From positions 4,092,001 through 4,156,000 of the forward strand of contig NZ_CP107930.1 of NCBI RefSeq assembly GCF_036021035.1: a DNA stretch of 64,000 nt, in the 5' to 3' direction. Numbering within the stretch: position 1 is the stretch's first letter; every line of letters begins with the position of its first letter. The notes beneath the pieces were generated by a model. The model was given only the letters and a program-made list of their open reading frames with translations. It ran no database searches and was not told the origin of the DNA. Positions 18,461 through 26,458 of the stretch are shown piece by piece. Made by a program: the position numbers and the translations under genes. Origin of the DNA: Kineococcus sp. NBC_00420 (lineage in GTDB: Bacteria > Actinomycetota > Actinomycetes > Actinomycetales > Kineococcaceae).

Positions 18461-19098
18461 GCAGGGTCGTGCTGGCCACCCGCAACGCCCACAAGGTGGG
18501 GGAGCTGCGGGCCGTCCTCGCGCCGCTGCTGCCCGACGTCGAGGTCCTCACCGTCGACGCCTTCGAGCACGTCCCCGAGGTCGCCGAGACCGAGGTGACC
18601 TTCGCCGGGAACGCGTTGCTGAAGGCCCGCGCGGTCGCCGCCGCCACCGGCGTCCCGGCGATCGCCGACGACTCCGGCATCAGCGTCGACGTCCTCGGCG
18701 GGGCCCCGGGGATCTTCTCGGCGCGCTGGTCGGGCCGGCACGGCGACGACGTCGCCAACCTGGAACTCCTCCTCGCCCAGATCGCCGACGTCCCCGCGCG
18801 GCACCGCGGCGGGGCGTTCGTCTGCGCGGCGGCCCTCGCCCTGCCCGACGGCTCGGCCGCCGTCCGGCTCGGGGAGCTCCGCGGGACGATCACCCCGACC
18901 ACCGCCGGGGGTGGTGGCTTCGGCTACGACCCGATCTTCGTCCCCGAGGGGGCGCAGCGGACGCTGGCCGAGCACACCGCGGCGGAGAAGAACGTGGTCA
19001 GCCACCGCGGGGCGGCCTTCCGGGCCCTGGCCCCCCTCGTCGTCGACGTTCTCGCCGGGCGACCAATCCGACCCGAGCACGGCTCCGAAGGACAGTGA
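18457..19098 (+). CDS. rdgB: dITP/XTP pyrophosphatase (RdgB/HAM1)
   Basis: 213-aa house-cleaning enzyme that hydrolyses non-canonical purine triphosphates such as dITP and XTP. Motifs visible are [52 protein letters not shown] and the [20 protein letters not shown] substrate loops. It is coupled to rph by an ATGA overlap, a conserved pairing. The next gene begins one base after its stop. Confidence 0.95.
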   Translation: MSRVVLATRNAHKVGELRAVLAPLLPDVEVLTVDAFEHVPEVAETEVTFAGNALLKARAVAAATGVPAIADDSGISVDVLGGAPGIFSARWSGRHGDDVANLELLLAQIADVPARHRGGAFVCAAALALPDGSAAVRLGELRGTITPTTAGGGGFGYDPIFVPEGAQRTLAEHTAAEKNVVSHRGAAFRALAPLVVDVLAGRPIRPEHGSEGQ

Positions 19099-19099
19099 T

Positions 19100-20674
19100 G
19101 TGAGGACAGCCACGAACACGGGGGAGAGCGCACCACCCGGCGTTGCGGAGGGGAAGCGCCGGTGGACCGGTGCGCTCTCGGGTGTTCTCAGCGCGGGGCT
19201 GACGTTCGGCGTGGGGCAGCTCGTGGCGGGGATCGTCTCCCCGTCGGCGGCTCCTCTCGTCGTCGTCGGCGACGCGGTCGTGGACCGGGTCCCGGCCTGG
19301 CTGAAGGACACCGCCATCCGGGCCTTCGGGACCCACGACAAGGTGGTCCTGCTCGCGACGATCACGGTCGTGGTCGTGCTGCTCGCCGCCCTGGCGGGGG
19401 TCCTGGCCCGGCGACGGCTGGCGGTCGGCGTCGGGATCGTGGGTCTGCTGGGTGTCGTGAGCGTGCTCGCGGCGGCCACCCGGCCGGACGCGACGACGCT
19501 GTCCCCCCTGCCCTCCGTCCTCGGGGCGGCGGCGGGGGCGTACGCGCTCACCGTGCTCACCCGTCGGCTCGCCGGACCCGGGGTGACGGGCCGCGCGGGC
19601 GGTCCACCCCGCCGGGCGGTCCTGCTGGGCGGTACCGCCGTCGTCGCGGCCGCCAGCGGTGGCGCGGGGCAGTTGCTCGTCGCCACCCGCAGCGCGGAGA
19701 TCTCCCGTGACGCCGTTGTGCTGCCCGCGCCGGCCGATCCGGCGCCGGTCCTCCCCGCGGGGATCGACCCGAGCGACGCGATCGCCAGCGGGCTCACCAC
19801 CTACGCGACGAAGAGCGCCGACTTCTACCGCATCGACACCGCCCTCGTGGTGCCCGACCTGCGGGCCGAGGACTGGTCGCTGAAGGTCCACGGTCTCGTG
19901 GACCGCGAACTCACCCTGACCTTCGACCAGCTCCTCGCGATGCCGCTCCGGGAGCGCTGGATCACCCTGACCTGCGTGAGCAACGAGGTCGGCGGCGACT
20001 ACGTCGGCACCGCCCGCTGGCTCGGCTACCCGCTCGCCGACCTGCTCGGAACGCTGGGGGTGCAGTCCGGGGCGGACATGCTCTACGCCACCAGCACCGA
20101 CGGGTTCACCCTCTCCGCTCCGCTGGCCGAGGTGACCGACGGCCGGGACGCGATGCTCGTCGTCGGGATGAACGGGCAGCCGCTGCCCCGCGAGCACGGG
20201 TTCCCCGTCCGCATGGTCGTCCCGGGTCTCTACGGCTACGTCTCGGCCTGCAAGTGGGTCACCGACATCGAGGTCACCCGGTTCGCCGAGAAGACCGCGT
20301 ACTGGACGGACCGGGGCTGGGCGGAGAAGGGCCCGATCAAGACGGCCTCCCGCATCGACGTCCCGCGCTCCTTCGACAAGGTGCGCGCGGGGCGGGTCCC
20401 GATCGCCGGCGTCGCCTGGGCGCAGCACCGCGGGATCAGCGCCGTCGAGGTGCGGGTCGACGAGGGGGAGTGGGAACCGGCCCGGGTCCTGCCCTCCGCC
20501 TCCGCCGACACCTGGTGCCAGTGGGTCTACGACTGGGACGCGACCGAGAAGGGCAGCCACACGGTGCAGGTGCGGGCCACCGACGGCACGGGTGCGCCCC
20601 AGACCGACGTCGTCGCCGCTCCCGCCCCCGACGGGGCCAGCGGGTACGACTCGATCACGCTCAGCGTCCAGTGA
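19100..20674 (+). CDS. Membrane-anchored molybdopterin-dependent oxidoreductase (sulfite oxidase family)
   Basis: 524-aa protein. The N-terminal about 200 residues contain four to five hydrophobic segments, then comes a sulfite-oxidase-type molybdopterin domain (about 250-410). The Mo-ligand Cys is in WITLTCVSNEVGGDYVGTARW, and REHGFPVRMVVPGLYGY is the usual pterin-domain end. A C-terminal Mo-co dimerisation-type beta domain (about 425-524) follows. The GTG start lies 1 bp after the rdgB stop. The active domain would face outside. It sits just upstream of sigK-rskA, and such oxidoreductases often accompany SigK in actinobacteria; the substrate is unknown, possibly oxidised sulfur groups. Confidence 0.88.
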   Translation: MRTATNTGESAPPGVAEGKRRWTGALSGVLSAGLTFGVGQLVAGIVSPSAAPLVVVGDAVVDRVPAWLKDTAIRAFGTHDKVVLLATITVVVVLLAALAGVLARRRLAVGVGIVGLLGVVSVLAAATRPDATTLSPLPSVLGAAAGAYALTVLTRRLAGPGVTGRAGGPPRRAVLLGGTAVVAAASGGAGQLLVATRSAEISRDAVVLPAPADPAPVLPAGIDPSDAIASGLTTYATKSADFYRIDTALVVPDLRAEDWSLKVHGLVDRELTLTFDQLLAMPLRERWITLTCVSNEVGGDYVGTARWLGYPLADLLGTLGVQSGADMLYATSTDGFTLSAPLAEVTDGRDAMLVVGMNGQPLPREHGFPVRMVVPGLYGYVSACKWVTDIEVTRFAEKTAYWTDRGWAEKGPIKTASRIDVPRSFDKVRAGRVPIAGVAWAQHRGISAVEVRVDEGEWEPARVLPSASADTWCQWVYDWDATEKGSHTVQVRATDGTGAPQTDVVAAPAPDGASGYDSITLSVQ

Positions 20675-20910
20675 ACGTCTGAACTTCCTGCGCCGCAGAC
20701 CAATCCCTCCGGTGCTCCGGTCCGAACCCCAGGTGTTCGAACGCTAGGGAACCTCCCCGGCCGGACCGCTGGGGGGAATCGTGGAGCTGGAGAGCGAATT
20801 CGGGGCCCGGTCCTGCGGGGTGGGTTCCCGTTGAGACACCTGGGACGACACCCGGGGCACCGGGCAGGAACCGCGTGCCGAGCCCCCGCCGGGGTGACAC
20901 AGTGACGGTG
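20675..20910 (+). promoter_or_regulatory. 236-bp intergenic region upstream of sigK
   Basis: One of the longer non-coding gaps. It contains CCAATCC (20700-20706) followed 15 bases later by CCGAAC (20722-20727), which loosely resembles the CCATCC/CCGAAT-like elements of SigK promoters. It also contains GGAACC (20748-20753) and GGAATCG further down. An autoregulated ECF promoter is plausible but not proven. No RNA gene was recognised here. Confidence 0.35.
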
Positions 20911-21483
20911 ATGACGACCTCGAGACCCCGCGACGCCGCGGAGACCAGCGCCGAATCGGCCCTGGCCTCCTCCGCCGACGGTGACCAGGCCGCCTTCGCG
21001 ACGTTCTACGACGCGACCGCCGCGGCAGTCCACGGCACGGTCCTGCGGGTCCTGCGCGACCCGGCCCAGTCCGAGGAGGTCGTCCAGGAGGTGTTCCTGG
21101 AGGCCTGGCGGACCGCGGCCCGGTTCGACCCGACCCGGGGCAGCGCCCGCGCCTGGGTCGTCACGATGGCCCACCGCCGTGCGGTGGACCGGGTGCGTGC
21201 CTCGCAGGCCAGCTCGGACCGCGACGAGAAGGTCGGGGTCCGCGAGATCCCGCCCTACGACAGCGTGAGCGAGGAGGTGGTGGTGATGCTCGAGCAGGAC
21301 GAGGTCCGCCAGGCCCTCGACGCGCTCAGCCCGTTGCAGCGCGAGGCCATCGACCTCGCCTACTTCGGCGGCCGCACCCACCGGGAGATCTCCGAGGACC
21401 TCTCGGTGCCGCTCGGCACCGTGAAGACGAGGTTGCGCGACGGTCTCATCAGACTGCGCGACGTCATGGGGGTGGCCCGATGA
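20911..21483 (+). CDS. sigK: ECF RNA polymerase sigma factor, SigK type
   Basis: 190-aa ECF sigma factor. Region 2 (about 30-95) contains DPAQSEEVVQEVFLEAWRTA and a basic -10-recognition helix ARAWVVTMAHRRAVDRVR. Region 4 (about 125-185) has LSPLQREAIDLAYFGGRTHREI and the HTH LSVPLGTVKTRLRDGL. ATG 20911 is chosen; GTG 20902 is an alternative. It overlaps rskA by ATGA, so sigma and anti-sigma are made in fixed ratio. Confidence 0.92.
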   Translation: MTTSRPRDAAETSAESALASSADGDQAAFATFYDATAAAVHGTVLRVLRDPAQSEEVVQEVFLEAWRTAARFDPTRGSARAWVVTMAHRRAVDRVRASQASSDRDEKVGVREIPPYDSVSEEVVVMLEQDEVRQALDALSPLQREAIDLAYFGGRTHREISEDLSVPLGTVKTRLRDGLIRLRDVMGVAR

Positions 21484-22283
21484 GCCCCCGCAACCACCCC
21501 GACCCGATCAACCCGACCGACCCTTCGGAGGACCCCTTGCTCGCCGCAGCCTGGGCGCTCGACGCGCTCGACGACGCGGAGCGCGAGGCCTACGAAGACC
21601 GCCTGCGCTCCCACCCGGAGGAGCGCGCCGACGCCGACGCCCTGCGCGAGACGGCCTCCCGTCTCGGTGCGGCCGTCGCACCGCCCGCCCGGTTGCGTTC
21701 ATCCGTCCTCGACGCGATCGCCGCGACGCCACAGGAGACCCACGGACACGCCGCGCCGCCCCCGGTGCTCGACCTCGACGTCGCCCGCTCCCGGCGCGCA
21801 CACCGTCGCGACGGTGCCCGCAGACCGTCGCGCTGGAGCATGCTCGTCGCCGCCGCGGGGATCGTCGTCGCGGCGGCCGGGGTCGGGGTGGGAGTCTCCT
21901 CCCGCACCGACCGACCGCCGACCGTGAGCGCCGAGCAGTCCGCCCGGCAGGAGGTCGCGTCCCTGCTGAGCACCCCCGGGGCGGTGGTCTCGACCGTCGC
22001 CGCCAACGACGGGGGAACCGCGACGCTCGTGCGCGCCGACGGCCGCCTCGGGGTGCTGACGACCGGTCTGCCCGCCGCCGGTGACGGCCGCGGCTACCAG
22101 CTGTGGCTCGCCACCGGCGACACGATCTCCTCCGCGGGGATGATCACCGTCGGAACCGGCGGGAGTTCCGCGACCGTCGTCGACGCCGGCAGTTCCAACG
22201 GGGTCGGGATCTCGGTGGAACCCGCCCACGGGTCGCAGCAGCCGACGACGACCCCCGTCGTCTTCACCGCCCTGCAGGTCTGA
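21480..22283 (+). CDS. rskA: Anti-sigma-K factor RskA
   Basis: 267-aa single-pass membrane protein. The N-terminal cytoplasmic anti-sigma domain (about 15-75: LLAAAWALDALDDAEREAYEDRL) lacks the His-x3-Cys-x2-Cys zinc motif, as usual for RskA. A membrane helix lies at about 120-142. The extracytoplasmic RskA domain (about 150-267) includes GDGRGYQLWLATGD and ends GISVEPAHGSQQPTTTPV. Release of SigK is expected through regulated proteolysis of this protein. It is coupled to sigK. Confidence 0.93.
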   Translation: MSPRNHPDPINPTDPSEDPLLAAAWALDALDDAEREAYEDRLRSHPEERADADALRETASRLGAAVAPPARLRSSVLDAIAATPQETHGHAAPPPVLDLDVARSRRAHRRDGARRPSRWSMLVAAAGIVVAAAGVGVGVSSRTDRPPTVSAEQSARQEVASLLSTPGAVVSTVAANDGGTATLVRADGRLGVLTTGLPAAGDGRGYQLWLATGDTISSAGMITVGTGGSSATVVDAGSSNGVGISVEPAHGSQQPTTTPVVFTALQV

Positions 22284-22313
22284 CCGGTTCGGGTCCCTCT
22301 CCGGCACCACCGG

Positions 22314-22395
22314 TGCGGGAGAAGGGACTCGAACCCTCACGCCTCTCGGCACAGGAACCTAAATCCTGCGTGGCTGCCAGTTACACCACTCCCGC
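22314..22395 (-). tRNA. tRNA-Leu (anticodon TAG)
   Basis: The minus-strand sequence starts GCGGGAG and ends CTCCCGC plus discriminator A. The anticodon arm GCAGGATTTAGGTTCCTGT carries TAG, reading CUA/CUG leucine codons. A long variable arm and GGTTCGAGTCC T-loop are present. CCA is not encoded. It lies between rskA and bcp. Confidence 0.95.
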
Positions 22396-22407
22396 TCGCC
22401 CGCCAGG

Positions 22408-22890
22408 TTACTGGTCGAGCCCGAGGTCCTTGCGCAACTTCGCGACGTGCCCCGTGGCGCGCACGTTGTACTGGGCCACCTCCACGACACCCTTCGGGTC
22501 CACCACGACCGTCGAGCGCACCACGCCGACCGAGGTCCGCCCGTAGTTCGTCTTCTCCCCCCAGGCCCCGTACGCCTCCAGGACCCGGTGGTCGGGGTCG
22601 GAGAGCAACGGGAAGGTGATGCCGTCGCGTTCCGCGAACTGCGCCAGCTTCGCGACGGAGTCCTTCGAGATCCCCAGCACCCGGTAGCCGGAGGCGTTCA
22701 GGGCGTCGAGGGAGTCGCGGAAGTCGCAGGCCTGCGTGGTGCAGCCCGGGGTCATGGCCGCCGGGTAGAAGTACACGACGACGTGCTCCCCGCTCTCCTC
22801 CCGCAGCGACCGCAACGAGACGGTCGAGCCGTCGTGAGCGGGGAGCGTGAAGTCGGGGGCGAGGTCACCGGGCGAGAGTCTGGCGGTCAT
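22408..22890 (-). CDS. bcp: Thioredoxin-dependent thiol peroxidase (BCP-type peroxiredoxin)
   Basis: 160-aa peroxiredoxin that reduces hydrogen and organic peroxides. The peroxidatic Cys lies in YFYPAAMTPGCTTQACDFRDS and the second Cys five residues later fits the BCP/PrxQ class. DFTLPAHDGSTVSL is the usual N-terminus. The start is ATG 22890 with TATCGT 6 nt upstream. The tRNA-Leu gene lies directly downstream. Confidence 0.95.
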   Translation of the reverse strand: MTARLSPGDLAPDFTLPAHDGSTVSLRSLREESGEHVVVYFYPAAMTPGCTTQACDFRDSLDALNASGYRVLGISKDSVAKLAQFAERDGITFPLLSDPDHRVLEAYGAWGEKTNYGRTSVGVVRSTVVVDPKGVVEVAQYNVRATGHVAKLRKDLGLDQ

Positions 22891-22896
22891 GTCCGG

Positions 22897-22902
22897 ACGA
22901 TA
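22897..22902 (-). promoter_or_regulatory. -10 TATCGT of bcp (leaderless)
   Basis: On the minus strand TATCGT, 6-nt spacer, then ATG of bcp. Confidence 0.5.
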
Positions 22903-23044
22903 ACGACTGCGCCGCCCGCGTGCCCCGTCAGGAGAGCGGGTCCCGGCTCCGGTACGGTTCCGGGGACACGCAGCAGGACGACGTCCTCCCCGGGTCGTGC
23001 CCGGGCTGCACGAGAACGACGTCGGACGAACACAGGAGGTGGCC

Positions 23045-23335
23045 GTGGCGGCCAGCGACGGCAAGGCCGAGATCACGACGACCGACCCCCGCGCCCTCGA
23101 GCGCGAGGTCGAAGCCCGTCGTGCCCAGCTCGCGGGCACCATCGACGAACTCACGTCGCGACTCGCTCCGGCGGCCATCAAGGACCGTTCGCTGGCGAGC
23201 GTGAAGGCCAAGGTCAACGACTTCGCCTTCGACCACCGCGGCGGGCTGCGCGTCGAGCGCGTCGCCGCCGTCGGCGTCGCCGTCCTCGGCGTCACCACGT
23301 TCCTGGTCGTCCGCGCGGTGCGCAAGCGCCGCTGA
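23045..23335 (+). CDS. DUF3618 family membrane protein
   Basis: 96-aa protein. An amphipathic N-terminal half (ALEREVEARRAQLAGTIDEL) is characteristic of DUF3618 and is followed by one hydrophobic helix (about 70-90) and a basic tail RAVRKRR. AGGAGG at 23034-23039 fixes the start at GTG 23045. It is divergent from bcp, a conserved actinobacterial neighbourhood. Function unknown. Confidence 0.85.
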   Translation: MAASDGKAEITTTDPRALEREVEARRAQLAGTIDELTSRLAPAAIKDRSLASVKAKVNDFAFDHRGGLRVERVAAVGVAVLGVTTFLVVRAVRKRR

Positions 23336-23349
23336 GCGGACCCCGCGAC

Positions 23350-23383
23350 AGCGCCCCCGGCTCCCCACGGACCCGGGGGCGCT
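23350..23383 (+). terminator. Terminator of the DUF3618 gene
   Basis: An 11-bp perfect stem AGCGCCCCCGG/CCGGGGGCGCT with a 12-nt loop. The last T of the stem is also the first T of the next gene's -10. Confidence 0.8.
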
Positions 23384-23388
23384 ACGGT
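23383..23388 (+). promoter_or_regulatory. -10 TACGGT of the GroES-like gene (leaderless)
   Basis: TACGGT, 7-nt spacer, then GTG 23396. It abuts the preceding terminator stem. Confidence 0.5.
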
Positions 23389-23395
23389 TCCCGCC

Positions 23396-23731
23396 GTGAC
23401 ACCCTCCACGACCGACCGGGACGGGCTGCCCGTCCGGATGCTGCACGACCGCGTGCTCGTCCTGCCCGACGACGCCGCCGAACGGAAGTCCTCCGCCGGC
23501 ATCCTCATCCCGGCCACGGCCGCGGTGGGGAAGCGGTTGTCCTGGGCCGCCGTCGTGGCCGTCGGCCCGCACGTCCGTCAGGTCTCCCAGGGGGACCGGG
23601 TGCTCTTCGACCCGGAGGACAAGGCCGAGGTCGAACTGCACGGCAAGGGCTACACCCTGCTGCGCGAACGCGACCTGCACGCCGTCGCCGCCCCCGGCGA
23701 GCAGGACGGCCGGACCGGGTTGTACCTCTGA
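23396..23731 (+). CDS. GroES-like co-chaperonin family protein
   Basis: 111-aa chaperonin-10-fold protein. The signature is visible: RMLHDRVLVLPDDAAERKSSAGILIP followed by the roof strand WAAVVAVGP, GDRVLFDPEDKAEVELHGKGY and a C-terminal strand. The mobile loop is shorter than in true GroES and no groEL is adjacent, so it is a second, divergent family member. Its stop overlaps a possible CTG start of the P450 gene. Confidence 0.88.
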   Translation: MTPSTTDRDGLPVRMLHDRVLVLPDDAAERKSSAGILIPATAAVGKRLSWAAVVAVGPHVRQVSQGDRVLFDPEDKAEVELHGKGYTLLRERDLHAVAAPGEQDGRTGLYL

Positions 23732-23775
23732 ACCGCTACTCGCCGCTGGACGTCGCGGGGCCGCTGCCCTGGGAC

Positions 23776-25065
23776 ATGGTCCGGGCCGTCCCCGCGATCA
23801 TGCGGGCCCCGCACCTCTTCCTCACCGACGTCACCCGCCGGCACGGACCGGTGGCCGCCATCCCGATGCCCAGGACCCCGGTGCTCGTCCTCGCCGATCC
23901 CGACGGCGTCCGTCGCGTCCTCGTCGAGAACGCCCGCGGCTACGGCAAGTCCACGATCCAGTACTCGGCGCTCGCCACCGTCACCGGCGCGGGTCTGCTC
24001 GCCGGTGACGGCGAGGTCTGGAAGCAGCACCGGCGCACCGTCCAGCCGGCCTTCCACCACGGCAGCCTCGAGGACGTCGCCGCCCACGCCGTGCACGCCG
24101 CCCGCGGACTCGTCGCCGAGGCCGATGCGCTGGCCCCCGGGACGCCCCTGGAGGTCCTCGACGCGACCTCGCGCGCCGGGCTCGAGGTCGTGGGCCACAC
24201 CCTCGCCGCCGCGGACCTCTCCGGCGACGCCCCCCTGCTGGTCGACGCCGTGGGCCGGGCGCTGGAACTCGTGGTGCGCCGGGCCGCGAGCCCCGTCCCC
24301 ACGGCCTGGCCGACCCCCGCCCGGGCCCGCCTGGCCCGCGAGGTCGCCGTCATCGACGAGGTCTGCGCCCGCATCGTCGAACGCCGGCGCACCCGGTCCG
24401 TCGCGGAACCCCGCGACGTCGTCGGTCTGATGCTGGCCGCGGGCATGGACGACCGGCAGATCCGCGACGAACTCGTCACGTTCGTCGTCGCCGGCCACGA
24501 GACCGTCGCGTCGTCGCTGACCTGGACGCTGGACCTGTTGGCGCGCAACCCCTCCGTGCTCGCCCGCGTCCACGCCGAACTCGCCGACGCCCTCGGCGGG
24601 CGCGAGCCCGGCTGGTCGGACCTGGGGAACCTCCCGCTGCTGCGCGCCGTCGTCGACGAATCGCTGCGCCTCTACCCGCCCGCCTGGGTCGTGACCCGCA
24701 AGGCGCTCGCGGACGACGTCGTCGCCGGCGTCGAGGTCCCCGCCGGGACGCTCGTCATCGTCTGCACCTGGGCGCTGCACCGCGACCCCGCCGTCTGGGA
24801 GGCCCCGGAGGAGTTCCGCCCGGACCGGTTCCTGACCGGGACCCGGCCCCCGGCGGGTTCCTACGTCCCCTTCGGGGCCGGGCCGCGGTTGTGCATCGGT
24901 CGCGACCTCGCCCTCGTCGAGGAGGTCCTGGTCCTCGCGACGTTGCTGCGGGGTCACACCGTCGCTCCGGCGGGCCCGCCGCGACCCGTGGACGCCCTCG
25001 TGACGTTGCGCCCGCGGGGCGGGCTGCCGTTGCACGTCGAGCGACTGGCACCCTCCCTCCCATGA
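23776..25065 (+). CDS. Cytochrome P450
   Basis: About 429-aa heme monooxygenase. The I-helix oxygen-binding motif FVVAGHETVASSLTW, K-helix ESLRLYPP, PERF-type EFRPDRF and the heme-ligand loop FGAGPRLCIGRDLAL are all intact. The reading frame and P450-like sequence (NRYSPLDVAGPLPWD) continue upstream of the first ATG (23776) to a CTG at 23728 that overlaps the GroES-like stop as CTGA. The real protein may therefore be 16 residues longer. It is followed by RidA with an ATGA overlap. No ferredoxin or reductase gene is nearby; substrate unknown. Confidence 0.92.
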   Translation: MVRAVPAIMRAPHLFLTDVTRRHGPVAAIPMPRTPVLVLADPDGVRRVLVENARGYGKSTIQYSALATVTGAGLLAGDGEVWKQHRRTVQPAFHHGSLEDVAAHAVHAARGLVAEADALAPGTPLEVLDATSRAGLEVVGHTLAAADLSGDAPLLVDAVGRALELVVRRAASPVPTAWPTPARARLAREVAVIDEVCARIVERRRTRSVAEPRDVVGLMLAAGMDDRQIRDELVTFVVAGHETVASSLTWTLDLLARNPSVLARVHAELADALGGREPGWSDLGNLPLLRAVVDESLRLYPPAWVVTRKALADDVVAGVEVPAGTLVIVCTWALHRDPAVWEAPEEFRPDRFLTGTRPPAGSYVPFGAGPRLCIGRDLALVEEVLVLATLLRGHTVAPAGPPRPVDALVTLRPRGGLPLHVERLAPSLP

Positions 25066-25475
25066 GCGAGAGCACTCCCGTCAGCCGCAAGGAGACCTTC
25101 GTCTTCACCCCCGCCGACGGCGTCCCCCCGCAGGTCGGGCCGTTCGCGCACGCGACCCGCCTGGGCGACCTGGTCTTCGTCACCGGTCAGATGCCCACCG
25201 ATCCCGCGACCGGGGCGGTCGTCGCCGGCGGCGTCGTCGAGCAGGCCGAGCAGGTCCGGGCGAACCTCGCCGCCGTGCTCGCGCAGTTCGGCATGACCTT
25301 CGACGACGCCCTGCAGGTCCGGGTGTACCTGCGGGAGTTCGACCAGGACTTCGCCGCGTTCAACGAGCGGTACGCGACGTGGTTCGAGGGCCCGCTGCCC
25401 GCGCGGACCACCGTCGGCGTCACGGGCCTGGCCGTCGGCGCCCTCGTCGAGGTCGACCTGATCGCCGGCCGCTGA
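25062..25475 (+). CDS. RidA family (YjgF/UK114) protein
   Basis: 137-aa member of the Rid family, which deaminates reactive enamine/imine intermediates. Visible are FVTGQMPTDPATG, QAEQVRANLAAVLAQFG, VYLREFDQDFAAFNERYATWF and the C-terminal VEVDLIAG strand. The usual catalytic Arg position is occupied by Arg in PARTTVGVTGL. The ATG overlaps the P450 stop, linking both in one transcript. Confidence 0.92.
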   Translation: MSESTPVSRKETFVFTPADGVPPQVGPFAHATRLGDLVFVTGQMPTDPATGAVVAGGVVEQAEQVRANLAAVLAQFGMTFDDALQVRVYLREFDQDFAAFNERYATWFEGPLPARTTVGVTGLAVGALVEVDLIAGR

Positions 25476-25591
25476 GGGCGCCTGCGCCGGACGGGTGAAC
25501 CGGGAGCGGTGCTGCTCAAGCCCGTGACGTCCGCGACCGATGACCGGTGCACGGCCCACCGGCCGTGCCCACGAGGTCGAGGAGGACCGCC

Positions 25592-25945
25592 GTGAAGCCG
25601 CTCCACCAGGTTCTGCGAGACCTCGAGTTCGCCGCCGGCCAGGGCACGCTGACGCCCACGTTCCTGGACGACTACGCCCTGCGCCACGGCGAGCAGGTCC
25701 TCGCCCTCTACGGCCTGGCCGCGCGCCGCGGCCTGACCGTCGCCGGCGAGGACGGCCGCAACGACCACCTCGCGGAGCAGAAGGAGTGGCACTCCAGCGT
25801 CGACCCCGTCGCGGTCGAGCGGGAACTCGACGCGCACTGCGCCGACGTCCTGCGCAGCGTCCGCGACGCCGTCGACGACGGTCGTCCCGCGTGTCTGCGC
25901 AAGCGCAGCCGGACCGGGTTCTACCCGATCACGCCGGGGCACTGA
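25592..25945 (+). CDS. Hypothetical protein
   Basis: 117-aa protein I do not recognise. GAGGAGG ends 7 nt before GTG 25592 and supports the start. It looks soluble, helical and acidic, with an ADVLRSVRDAVDDG helix near the C-terminus and a basic RKRSRTGFYPITPG end. No membrane segment or metal motif. It is convergent with the next gene (3-nt gap). Confidence 0.6.
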   Translation: MKPLHQVLRDLEFAAGQGTLTPTFLDDYALRHGEQVLALYGLAARRGLTVAGEDGRNDHLAEQKEWHSSVDPVAVERELDAHCADVLRSVRDAVDDGRPACLRKRSRTGFYPITPGH

Positions 25946-25948
25946 GGC

Positions 25949-26419
25949 TCAGGGCATCTCCATCGTCTCGGCGCGGCGGACCTCCGCCAGCGCCGCGTCG
26001 ATCCGGCGCCGCAACGGGATCGCACCGGCCGTCACGAGCTCGTGGACCAGCAGCACCGAGTGCTGCAGGACCAGCGCGTGACCGAGACGGGGGATCTCCT
26101 CCGGGTCCGGGTGCTCGCCCAGGGCGGCGGTCAGGACGACGACGAGGATCCGGGGGTCCAGGCCCTCGAACCAGGTCGCCGTCCCCGCGGTGGTGGTGAC
26201 CGCGTCGCGCACGTCGTCGGCGTCGAGCCCGTCCGGGTGCTGCTCCTCCAACGTCTGGCGCAGCACCCACCCCAGGACGATCCGCGCCTGGTCGGCGTCG
26301 AAGCCGGCCAGCGCGGTCCCGGCGGCGGCGAAGTCGTCCGCGTCGGCGCGGGCGACCGCGTCCACCGCGTTCGTGACGAGACGGAGCAGGTGCGCGGGGT
26401 CGGCCGGGGTGGGACTCAC
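25949..26419 (-). CDS. Hypothetical helical protein
   Basis: 156-aa unrecognised protein, entirely helical in composition and acidic. Two hydrophobic helices (DQARIVLGWVLRQTLEEQ and DPRILVVVLTAALGEHPD) look like buried core helices rather than membrane spans. GTG 26419 is preceded by GGGAGGAG. It is divergent from the LysR gene with a 39-nt gap, so the regulator could control it; that is inference only. Confidence 0.6.
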   Translation of the reverse strand: MSPTPADPAHLLRLVTNAVDAVARADADDFAAAGTALAGFDADQARIVLGWVLRQTLEEQHPDGLDADDVRDAVTTTAGTATWFEGLDPRILVVVLTAALGEHPDPEEIPRLGHALVLQHSVLLVHELVTAGAIPLRRRIDAALAEVRRAETMEMP

Positions 26420-26446
26420 CCCGCCATCCTCGCTGCTCCTCCCGCC

Positions 26447-26452
26447 TACGCT
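26447..26452 (+). promoter_or_regulatory. -10 TACGCT of the LysR gene (leaderless)
   Basis: TACGCT, 6-nt spacer, then GTG 26459. Confidence 0.5.
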
Positions 26453-26458
26453 GCCGGG

